Positions 8,070-15,406 of a DNA stretch of 64,000 nucleotides are shown one piece after another. Position numbers and translations under genes: made by a program. The notes below the pieces were generated by a model, which was not told the origin of the DNA, did not search any database, and saw only the letters and a program-made list of their open reading frames with translations. Positions within the stretch are counted from its first letter, which is position 1. The number at the start of each line of letters is the position of its first letter. The DNA comes from DASUBV01 sp963822485 (GTDB lineage: Bacteria; Actinomycetota; Actinomycetes; Streptosporangiales; Streptosporangiaceae): NCBI GenBank assembly GCA_963822485.1, contig CAWGHW010000017.1, positions 62,001-126,000 on the forward strand. Direction: 5' to 3'.

Positions 8070-9340
8070 GGATCGCCGTCCTGGGCCTGTGGCACCTCGG
8101 TGCTGTCGCGGCTGCTTGCTGGCCGCGTCGCGGCCACATCGTGACGGCCTGGGATCCGGACGGCCAGGTGCGCGCCGCGGTGGCTGCCGCGCGCCCTCTG
8201 GTGGCGGAGCCGGGCTTGCCCGAGCGGATCGCCGAGGCGCTCGTGGCCGGAACCCTGACCGTAGCGGACACGTGCGCGGCCGCGGTTCGCCATGTCGATG
8301 TCACGCATCTCGCCTTCGACGCAGCCGTGGACGAGTCCGGCGAGCCGGCGGACGGCCGGCTCGACCCCGCGGTCGACGTGTTCGCTGAGCACGCGCCGGA
8401 CGGCGCGCTTCTGCTGGTCAGCAGCCAGGTCAGGATCGGCACCTGCGGGCGCTGGCGGAAGGTGCTGAGGGCTCGGGGAAGGGGCCTGCGGCTCGCCTAC
8501 TACCCGGAGAACCTTCGCCTGGGCAGCGCCGTTGAGCGGTTCGACAGCGCGGAAGGCGCGGTGCTTGGCTCGGACGAGGACGCGCTGGAGTCCGCCCTGG
8601 CCCTGGTGGGCACGTTAGGCACCGCACCGATCGTGATGGGCGTCGAATCGGCCGAGATGGTCAAGCACGCCCGCAACTCCTACCTGGCGCTGTGCATTGT
8701 GTTCGCCAACGAGCTGGCCTGGCTGACCCTGGCCGTCGGCGCGGACGCGCGCGAGGTAGTCCGCGGCCTGCGCGCCGATCCGCGGGTGAGCCCGGCCGCG
8801 CCATTGCGGCCAGGGCCCGCGTTTTCCGGTGCCACGCTGCGGCGGGATGTGCGGGCCCTGGCTGACCTGGGTGCCAGGCACGGTCGTCCGGAACTGTTCA
8901 GCACCCTGCTGGCGGCCAACGACCGGCACGAGGACACGGTGCGGTCCTGGCTGGCCGAGGAATACGGTCCGGACCTGACGGGCCGCGCCTTCGCCGTGCT
9001 CGGCCTGACCTACAAGGCGGGCACCAGCACCCTGCGCGACTCACTGCCGCTGCGGTTGTGCGCCGACCTGCTGGCGGGCGGCGCGACGGTGCGCGCGTAC
9101 GACCCCCTCGCCGACGAGGTGCCCGCGCTCGGACGACGGTTCACCCGCGTCGGCGACCCGGCGGACGCCGTCCGGGACGCCGACGCCGTGCTCATGCTGA
9201 CGGCATTCCAGGACCTGCCGTGGGCCGGTTTCGCGCCCGCTCGGCGGCTGGTCCTCGACGACACCGCGGTGCTCGATCCGGCCGAGCTGACCGAGGCCGG
9301 CTGGACAGTCCGCTCCCTGCTGGCCGGAGGCGGGGCCTGA
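8066..9340 (+). CDS. UDP-glucose/GDP-mannose dehydrogenase family protein (LmbL-like) lacking the catalytic Cys
   Basis: 424 residues from GTG 8066, which overlaps the epimerase stop. The N-terminal NAD domain begins IAVLGLWHLGAV, the central helix has AEMVKHARNSYLALCIVFANELA with the conserved Lys and Asn, and the C-terminal domain has VLGLTYKAGTSTLRDS and VRAYDPLA. The usual GGSCFPKD active-site loop reads SGATLRRD, placing Thr257 where the catalytic Cys should be. That Cys carries the thiohemiacetal in four-electron oxidation of a primary alcohol to an acid; a two-electron oxidation of a secondary alcohol does not need it. This suits the LmbL role of oxidising an octose hydroxyl to a ketone. 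Confidence 0.85.
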   Translation: MRIAVLGLWHLGAVAAACWPRRGHIVTAWDPDGQVRAAVAAARPLVAEPGLPERIAEALVAGTLTVADTCAAAVRHVDVTHLAFDAAVDESGEPADGRLDPAVDVFAEHAPDGALLLVSSQVRIGTCGRWRKVLRARGRGLRLAYYPENLRLGSAVERFDSAEGAVLGSDEDALESALALVGTLGTAPIVMGVESAEMVKHARNSYLALCIVFANELAWLTLAVGADAREVVRGLRADPRVSPAAPLRPGPAFSGATLRRDVRALADLGARHGRPELFSTLLAANDRHEDTVRSWLAEEYGPDLTGRAFAVLGLTYKAGTSTLRDSLPLRLCADLLAGGATVRAYDPLADEVPALGRRFTRVGDPADAVRDADAVLMLTAFQDLPWAGFAPARRLVLDDTAVLDPAELTEAGWTVRSLLAGGGA

Positions 9341-10869
9341 TGGCCGCGCAGATGCTCGACGAGTTGCTGCGTGCCGCGGCGGAGCGTACGCCACTGGCAC
9401 CCGCGGTCAGTGCGGCGGACGGCGAGCTGAGCTACCGGGAGCTGCACGAGCTGGCCAGCCGGATCGGCGCGGGCCTGCGGGAACTGGGCGTGCGGCCTGG
9501 AGACCGAGTGGGCCTGCTGGGAGGGAAAACCACCGCCACGGTGGCGGGCGTGCATGGTGTGCTCTACTCCGGCGGCGGGTACATCCCGCTCGACCCCACC
9601 GCGCCGCCGGCCCGCTGGGCTCGGCTGATCGCAGACTGCGGGGTCCACGTCGTGGCCGGGGAGGCCGGGCTGCTCCGCCGGCTGGACGAGGTGACGCCGG
9701 GACTGCGCGCGGTGGTGCTGAACGGCGCGGCGTATCGGTCCGGCATGATCGCGATCCCGGATGAGGGCTGTGCGCCGGCCCCGGCCGATCCGGAGCGGCT
9801 GGCTTACATCCTCTACACCTCCGGGTCGACCGGCGAGCCCAAGGGCGTGGCGTTCAGCCACCGCGGCTGCCTCAGCTTCGTGCACTGGGCGGTGCGCGAG
9901 TTCGAGGTCCGGTCGGCGGACGTGGTGAGCAACCACTCCCCGTTCCACTTTGACATGTCCGTGCTCGACCTGAACGCGGCCGCCTCGGCGGGGGCACGCG
10001 TGTCGCTGGTGCCTGCGCATCTGGCCATGTTCCCGCTCGAGCTGGCCGAATGGATCGCGAGTTCGGGGATCACCTGCTGGTACTCAGTGCCGTTCCCGCT
10101 GGCGAGGATGGCCGAGCTGGGCGAGGCGGTCCGGCCGCTGCTGTCCGGGCTCAGGCTGATCATGTTCGCCGGTGAGCCATTCCCGTCCCGGCAGCTGGCT
10201 GCGCTCGTCGACCTCACCCCCGGCGCGCGGCACATGAACCTCTACGGGCCGACTGAAACGGATGTCTGCACGTACCACCAGGTGCCGAGGCCCGTGCCGG
10301 ACCCGCTGCCGATTGGGTTTCCGGTGCCGGGCAACGTGTGCGTGCTGCGCGACGGTGACCGGGAGATCACCGAGCCGGGCACGCGCGGTGAGCTCTACGT
10401 TTCCGGGCCGACCCTGGCCGAAGGTTACTGGAACCGGCCGGACCTGACCGCACGGCAGTTTGTGCCCACCCAGCATGGCCGCGCCTACCGTACCGGCGAT
10501 CTGTGCATGCTCGACCGGCACGGTGCGCTGATCTTCTTAGGACGCATGGACAACCAGGTGAAGGTCCGGGGTAACCGGGTCGAACTGGGTGAGGTGGAGC
10601 GGGCCGCCGAGATGGTCCCTGGCGTGCGGGCCGCCTGCGCGGTCGTGGTGCGCGACCGTAACGACTTCACCCGGCTGTTCCTCATGGTCAGCGCGGACCA
10701 GATGGCGCCGGGCGTGGTTCGGGACGCCTGTGCCGCGGTGCTGCCGACGTACGCGGTGCCAGCCGAGGTGGTAGTCAGCTCAATCCTGCCGCGCACGGCC
10801 AGCGGCAAGATCGACCGCCAGTCGGTGGAGAAGTACTTCGCGGAGCAGGACGTTCGCCGCTATGACTGA
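9340..10869 (+). CDS. Stand-alone amino-acid adenylation enzyme (LmbC/CcbC-like)
   Basis: 509-residue AMP-forming ligase with the full set of adenylation motifs: ILYTSGSTGEPKGVAFSH (A3), FHFDMSVLDLN (A4, with the Asp that contacts the amino group), NLYGPTETD (A5), YRTGDL (A7), GRMDNQVKVRGNRVELGE (A8) and LPRTASGKIDR with the catalytic Lys (A10). No carrier or condensation domain is attached. The ATG shares its A with the TGA of the dehydrogenase gene. Size and context match LmbC/CcbC, which load an amino acid (propylproline or proline) on the carrier domain. I cannot assign the amino acid from the pocket by eye. Confidence 0.88.
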   Translation: MAAQMLDELLRAAAERTPLAPAVSAADGELSYRELHELASRIGAGLRELGVRPGDRVGLLGGKTTATVAGVHGVLYSGGGYIPLDPTAPPARWARLIADCGVHVVAGEAGLLRRLDEVTPGLRAVVLNGAAYRSGMIAIPDEGCAPAPADPERLAYILYTSGSTGEPKGVAFSHRGCLSFVHWAVREFEVRSADVVSNHSPFHFDMSVLDLNAAASAGARVSLVPAHLAMFPLELAEWIASSGITCWYSVPFPLARMAELGEAVRPLLSGLRLIMFAGEPFPSRQLAALVDLTPGARHMNLYGPTETDVCTYHQVPRPVPDPLPIGFPVPGNVCVLRDGDREITEPGTRGELYVSGPTLAEGYWNRPDLTARQFVPTQHGRAYRTGDLCMLDRHGALIFLGRMDNQVKVRGNRVELGEVERAAEMVPGVRAACAVVVRDRNDFTRLFLMVSADQMAPGVVRDACAAVLPTYAVPAEVVVSSILPRTASGKIDRQSVEKYFAEQDVRRYD

Positions 10870-10877
10870 CCGGTCAG
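10866..10877. terminator. Perfect palindrome covering two convergent stop codons
   Basis: CTGACCGGTCAG is a perfect 12-bp palindrome containing the TGA of the adenylation gene and the TGA (reverse strand) of the PIG-L gene. It may act as a short terminator; with six pairs and no loop it would be weak. Confidence 0.3.
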
Positions 10878-11569
10878 CCCACCTCGGTGAGATAGAACTC
10901 CTCGGCCGCCGGCAGGCCATGCTCTCGCCCGAGACGGCGTGCTTCATCAGTGACCAGCCGCCGGGCCGAATCCGGGTCGAGCTGGCTGCGATGCTCGGTC
11001 AGCGCGGCGATCTTGGCGGCCAGTCCCGCGCTGATGTCGACCGCCGCGTTCGGCGTGCGGGGACTCGACAGCAAGACCCGGCTGACCTTGTGCGCCGGCA
11101 GGGCCAGCTCGGGAAAGGACCGGGCGTCCTGCGCGCTCGGATAAACCGCCCGCAGCGTTGCCTCCCCAGCGGCCACATGGTCGGGATGGTTGATGTACCA
11201 AGGGTCGAAACGCAGCGTCGGGTCGGGACACAGCACGGTGTCCGGCCGCCGCTCGCGGATGGCCCGGGTGAGGTCGCGCACCAGGGCGGTACCGTGGTCC
11301 AGCGCGCCGTCTGCGTGGTCGAGCGTGAGAACCGTGCCGATGCCCAGCAGCCGGGCCGCCGCCCCGGCCTCGCCCATCCGGGTCGCGGCAATCTCCCGCG
11401 CGCCGACGGCCGGGTCTGCGCAGCCGCTCTCGCCCCGGGTGCACAGGCACAGCTGGGCGTCGGTGCCTTCGGCAGTCCACTGTGCTACGGCACCGGCGGC
11501 GGCGAACTCCAGATCGTCCGGATGCGCCATGACAATCAGCAGGCGATCCGGCCGCGCGACGGGGTCCAT
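10874..11569 (-). CDS. PIG-L/Mca-type zinc amidase (LmbE-like)
   Basis: 231 residues from ATG 11569 (MDPVARPDRLLIVMAHPDD). The PIG-L zinc ligands are His16 and Asp19 (AHPDD) and His131 (NHPDHVAAGEA). Length and motifs fit the mycothiol S-conjugate amidase/LmbE group. LmbE hydrolyses the glucosamine-inositol part from the mycothiol-lincosamide conjugate, leaving an N-acetylcysteine or cysteine thioether. It is the only gene of the right half of the cluster on the minus strand, ending 4 bases from the adenylation gene and divergent from the methyltransferase 33 bases away. A plain PIG-L sugar deacetylase is an alternative. Confidence 0.85.
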   Translation of the reverse strand: MDPVARPDRLLIVMAHPDDLEFAAAGAVAQWTAEGTDAQLCLCTRGESGCADPAVGAREIAATRMGEAGAAARLLGIGTVLTLDHADGALDHGTALVRDLTRAIRERRPDTVLCPDPTLRFDPWYINHPDHVAAGEATLRAVYPSAQDARSFPELALPAHKVSRVLLSSPRTPNAAVDISAGLAAKIAALTEHRSQLDPDSARRLVTDEARRLGREHGLPAAEEFYLTEVG

Positions 11570-11602
11570 GGCGGGCACGCTACCGGGAGACGGGACGGCG
11601 CA

Positions 11603-12394
11603 ATGCGCTGGTTCAGGGAATACATGCGAGATAACGGTCAGGTCAGCGACGCGGGCCTGGCCGATCGCGCACTGTGCTTGGTGGCCGGCGCGACCGTGGC
11701 TGACGTGGGCGCCGGCGGCGGTGAGCATGCCGCGCGGCTGCGTGAGATCTGGCCGGGCACCGAGGCCGGCCGGTCGGGCAGCACCAGGCCGGCGCGGCTG
11801 ATCGGCCTGGACCGCTCGGCTGCTCTCCTGGCCAAGGCACAGCGAGCAGCGGTGTTCGATGCCACCATGACCTGCGACGCCACCGAGCTTGACCTGCCGG
11901 ACGGCGCCGTCGACACGGTGCTGTGCCTGGAGACGGCGGAGCACCTGCTGGCGCGGCAGGTTCCGCTGCTGCTCGCCGAGCTGGCCAGGGTAGCCCGGCA
12001 GCAGATCGTGTTGACTACCCCGGTACCGGCGGAGCTGGTGAAGCTAGACGAGGTGCGCGCCGAGCGGGACCTGGCGCGCGCGGATCCCGATCCCGTGGGG
12101 TACCAGGAGTACCTGTCTCTGGTCGGCGGGCTGCACAAGTCCTGCCTCGGCCCGGAGTGGATGACTGCGCTCGGCTTCCGGCACGACGGGTGCCGCAGCG
12201 CCGGCTCACTGGTCTACCAGGCCGACCCCGCGGCGCTCAGGGCGGACCCGCTGGCCACGCCGCCCGGCATCCCGCTTCCGGCCTATCCGGCCGACGATGG
12301 CCGGGCCAACTGGAATGGCGCCTATCTCGAGCTGCTCGACCAGGTCATCGAATTCGGCATTCATCTCAACGGCCTCAGCCGTGAAGGAGGCTAA
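11603..12394 (+). CDS. Class I SAM-dependent methyltransferase
   Basis: 263 residues starting at ATG 11603, with GGGAGACGGGA upstream. The SAM-binding glycine motif is ATVADVGAGGGEHAARL (residues 30-46), followed by LIGLDRSAALLAKA and DGAVDTVLCLETAEHLL, then LARVARQQIVLTTPVP. These are methyltransferase_11-type features. In lincosamide pathways LmbJ/CcbJ methylates the ring nitrogen and LmbG the sulfur; this gene could do either or act on the acyl branch. The stop TAA is immediately followed by an AAGGAGG-driven start, so it is co-transcribed with the flavin oxidoreductase. A long open frame continues upstream antisense to the PIG-L gene but is a shadow. Confidence 0.82.
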   Translation: MRWFREYMRDNGQVSDAGLADRALCLVAGATVADVGAGGGEHAARLREIWPGTEAGRSGSTRPARLIGLDRSAALLAKAQRAAVFDATMTCDATELDLPDGAVDTVLCLETAEHLLARQVPLLLAELARVARQQIVLTTPVPAELVKLDEVRAERDLARADPDPVGYQEYLSLVGGLHKSCLGPEWMTALGFRHDGCRSAGSLVYQADPAALRADPLATPPGIPLPAYPADDGRANWNGAYLELLDQVIEFGIHLNGLSREGG

Positions 12395-12396
12395 TC

Positions 12397-13671
12397 ATGC
12401 AACTGGGCATGTTCTTCGAGCTTCAGCTGCCGCGTCCGTGGGCGGCGGGAGACGAGCAGAAGCTCTTTCGCAACGCGCTGGAGTGGGCCGAGATCGGCGA
12501 GCGGATCGGGATCGGCTACGCCTGGGCTCAGGAGCACCACTTCCTGGAGGAGTACTCGCACTCGACTGCGCCTGAGGTGTTCCTGTCGGCGATCAGCCAG
12601 CGCACCAGGCGGATGCGCATCGGGCACGGCATCAGCCTGATGCCACCCGGCTACAACCACCCGGCCCGCGTCGCCGAGCGGATCGCCACGCTGGACCTGG
12701 TCAGCGAGGGCCGGGTGGAGTGGGGGACGGGCGAATCCAGCTCCCGCATAGAGCTGGAGGGCTTCGGAGTCAGCTACATCGAGAAGCGCGCCATGTGGTT
12801 CGAGGCGGTCACCGAGGCGGCCAAGATGATGGCCAGTACCCCGTATGCGGGCTACCAGGGCCGCTATTTCTCCATGCCGGCCCGCAACGTGGTGCCCAAG
12901 CCGGTGCAGTCACCGCACCCGCCGCTGTGGGTCGCGTGCACGAACCGGGAAACGATGAAGATGGCCGCGCGCCTGGGTATGGGCGCGCTGACGTTCTCCT
13001 TCATGGACGCGAACGAGGCGGGCTACTGGGTGAAGGAGTACTACGACACCTTCAAGAAGGAGTGCCAGCCGATCGGGCGGACGGTCAACCCGAACATCGC
13101 CATGCTCGCCGGCATGATGGTGCACCGGGACCGGGAGACCGCGCTGGCACGCGGCCTGGAGGGCCAGCGGTTCTTCAAGTGGGGCCTGGCGCACTACTAC
13201 CGGTTCGGCTCGCACGTCCCCGGCCGAACCAGCCTGTGGGAGGAATTCACGAAGTCCACGCCGGAGCCGATGGCAGGCGTCGACGGCGTCGGCGACCCCC
13301 AGCAGGTGCGCGACCACTTCCGCAGCCTGGAGGAGGTCGGCGTGGATCAGCTGATCCTGCTGCAGCAGGGCGGGAAGTACGAGCACGATCACATCTGTGA
13401 GTCGCTGGAACTGGCCGGCCGCGAGGTGATTCCCGAGTTCGCCGAGCGCCACGCCGAGCGCGAGCGCCGCAAGGGGGAGGAACTGGCGCCGTACATCGAG
13501 AAGGCGCTCGCGCGGATACCCCCGCTGGAAGCCAGCGAACCGGAGGTAGTGGACGCGTACCCGGTGCAGTGGCAGCGGGACGGCTACGACATGCGCGAGA
13601 GCGGCACCCGGCGCGCGGTCGACGCGCAGGGTCTGTGGCGGATGCACGTGGGAGGCAACCGGAATGCCTGA
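12397..13671 (+). CDS. Luciferase-like (LLM) flavin-dependent oxidoreductase
   Basis: 424 residues; AAGGAGG sits about 10 bases before the ATG. The TIM-barrel family signatures are MQLGMFFELQLP at the N-terminus, AWAQEHHFLEEYS, RMRIGHGISLMPPGYNHPARVAERIATLD, VEWGTGES and PPLWVACTN. The C-terminal part (from about residue 340) is an extended charged helix region seen in some family members. It is not an F420 LmbY equivalent that I can identify. It lies in the PKS-FAAL part and overlaps the FAAL start by 8 bp, so oxidation or N-hydroxylation of the acyl or amino component is plausible. Substrate and cofactor (FMN or F420) are open. Confidence 0.85.
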   Translation: MQLGMFFELQLPRPWAAGDEQKLFRNALEWAEIGERIGIGYAWAQEHHFLEEYSHSTAPEVFLSAISQRTRRMRIGHGISLMPPGYNHPARVAERIATLDLVSEGRVEWGTGESSSRIELEGFGVSYIEKRAMWFEAVTEAAKMMASTPYAGYQGRYFSMPARNVVPKPVQSPHPPLWVACTNRETMKMAARLGMGALTFSFMDANEAGYWVKEYYDTFKKECQPIGRTVNPNIAMLAGMMVHRDRETALARGLEGQRFFKWGLAHYYRFGSHVPGRTSLWEEFTKSTPEPMAGVDGVGDPQQVRDHFRSLEEVGVDQLILLQQGGKYEHDHICESLELAGREVIPEFAERHAERERRKGEELAPYIEKALARIPPLEASEPEVVDAYPVQWQRDGYDMRESGTRRAVDAQGLWRMHVGGNRNA

Positions 13672-15400
13672 GATGCCGCAGACCCTCGTTCAGATGCTCG
13701 GCGACCGGGCGCAGGAACTCGGCGAGCAGGTCGCCTTCGGCTATCTCCCGGACGGGGAGGGAGAGCTGACCACGACCTCCTACGTCGAGCTGGACAGCCA
13801 GGCGCGGCGGATCGCCACGGTGCTGGCCGGCCGGATCGCGCCCGGCGGGCGGGTGGTGCTGGTCTATCCACCGGACCTTGACTTCATCGCCGGCATCTTC
13901 GGCGCGTTGTACGCGGGCCTGATCCCGGTGCCGATCTATCCGCCCAATCCAGCGGCTCCGGAGGCGGGCGCGGCTCACCTGCGGACCGTCGTAGCCGACT
14001 GCTCGGCCGAGGCGGTCCTTACCACGGAGCTACTGGATACCGCTGCGGCCTCGCTGCCGGGCCTGCCCGGTGACGGGTCCGGGCTGCCGTGGATACCCAC
14101 CGACGGCTATGACTGCCGCACCGCGGATCCTGGCGACTGGCGGGACCCCGGGATCGGCGCGGACTCCTTGGCGCTGATCCAGTACACCTCGGGGTCGACG
14201 GCCGCGCCCAGGGGAGCGGTGCTGACTCACGGCAACCTGCTGGCCAACCAGGTGGCCATCGACCGGTCCTTCGCCCGACCACAGGGCATGGTCGGGGTCG
14301 GATGGCTGCCCACGTACCACGACATGGGCCTGATCGGGAACCTGTTCCATCCGGCCTATCTCGGCCGGCCTTGCTACCTGATGTCGCCCATGCACTTCCT
14401 CCAGAAGCCGGTGCGCTGGCTGCGCGCGATCGAGCGGTTTGGCGGCACGTACTCGGGCGGCCCGAACTTCGGCTACGAGCTGTGCCTGCGCCGGATCAGC
14501 GCGGAGGAGACCATCGGATTGGACCTGTCCTCCTGGCAGGTCGCGTTCTGCGGTGCGGAGCCGATCATGCCCGGCACGGTGCACCGGTTCACCGAGCGCT
14601 TCGCCCCGCACGGTTTCCGGCCCGGATCTTTCTATCCGTGTTACGGCCTGGCCGAGTCCGCGCTCCTGGTGACCGGCGCCGTGAGCGGCGCCGGCGCGCG
14701 GATGACCTGGATTGACCGGGAGAAGCTGGGCGGCGGTGCCGCGATCGCGGTGGACCAGGACGCGCCTGGAGCGGTGCAGGTGGTGTCCTCGGGCCAGCCG
14801 CCGGCTGGTACCACGCTGGCCGTGGTCGATCCGGAAAGCCGGTGCCGCCGACCGGACGGCGAGGTCGGCGAGATCTGGGTCAGCGGACGAAGCGTCGCCC
14901 AGGGCTACTGGCGCCGGCCGGACCTGACCGAGCAGACCTTCGGCCCGCAGCTGCCCGGCGCGGACGGCACTTTCCTTCGCACCGGCGACCTCGGCTTCCT
15001 GCTCGATGGCGAGCTGTACGTCACCGGACGGATCAAGGACCTCATCATCGTCCGGGGTCGCAATATCTACCCGCAGGACATCGAACTGGCGGTGCAGCAG
15101 GCCGATCCGCGCTTGCGCCCGGGCTGTGGCGCGGCGTTCGGCGTCGAGAAAGACGGCGTCGAGAGCGTCGTGGTCGTGCAGGAAACCGGTGAACAGGACA
15201 CGGCCGAGCTGGAGTGGCTGGCTCGGGCGGCGCGCCGCGCTGTGGCGGAGCGGCATCAGGTCGAGCTACGGGCCATCGCGTTACTGCCACCGCGCAGCCT
15301 GCCCAAGACGACCAGCGGCAAGATCCGCCGGTCCGCGAGCCGCACCGCCTTCCTGGAGCGCTCGCTGCCCGTGCTGGCCCAGTTCGGATCGGAGGTGTAA
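13664..15400 (+). CDS. Fatty acyl-AMP ligase (FAAL)
   Basis: 578-residue adenylating enzyme of the FAAL type. Motifs: IQYTSGSTAAPRGAVLTHGNL, GWLPTYHDMGLIGN (diagnostic of FAAL), YSGGPNFGYELCLRR, YPCYGLAESALLV, TGDLGFL, ELYVTGRIKDLIIVRGRNI and a C-terminal LPKTTSGKIRRSA with the catalytic Lys. FAALs pass the acyl-adenylate to a carrier protein and do not form CoA esters. The next gene starts with a carrier domain seven bases downstream, so this enzyme loads the PKS starter acyl group. The ATG lies inside the end of the preceding gene with GGGAGG upstream. Confidence 0.92.
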   Translation: MPEMPQTLVQMLGDRAQELGEQVAFGYLPDGEGELTTTSYVELDSQARRIATVLAGRIAPGGRVVLVYPPDLDFIAGIFGALYAGLIPVPIYPPNPAAPEAGAAHLRTVVADCSAEAVLTTELLDTAAASLPGLPGDGSGLPWIPTDGYDCRTADPGDWRDPGIGADSLALIQYTSGSTAAPRGAVLTHGNLLANQVAIDRSFARPQGMVGVGWLPTYHDMGLIGNLFHPAYLGRPCYLMSPMHFLQKPVRWLRAIERFGGTYSGGPNFGYELCLRRISAEETIGLDLSSWQVAFCGAEPIMPGTVHRFTERFAPHGFRPGSFYPCYGLAESALLVTGAVSGAGARMTWIDREKLGGGAAIAVDQDAPGAVQVVSSGQPPAGTTLAVVDPESRCRRPDGEVGEIWVSGRSVAQGYWRRPDLTEQTFGPQLPGADGTFLRTGDLGFLLDGELYVTGRIKDLIIVRGRNIYPQDIELAVQQADPRLRPGCGAAFGVEKDGVESVVVVQETGEQDTAELEWLARAARRAVAERHQVELRAIALLPPRSLPKTTSGKIRRSASRTAFLERSLPVLAQFGSEV

Positions 15401-15406
15401 CCAGGC

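Noticed and set aside
10862..11602. Open frame continuing upstream of the methyltransferase, giving 510 residues
   Set aside because: The extra part is antisense to the PIG-L gene, which has clear zinc motifs; the methyltransferase fold starts at 11603.
13030..15256. Long minus-strand frames antisense to FAAL and LLM genes
   Set aside because: The plus-strand genes have complete family motifs; the antisense frames are GC-bias shadows.
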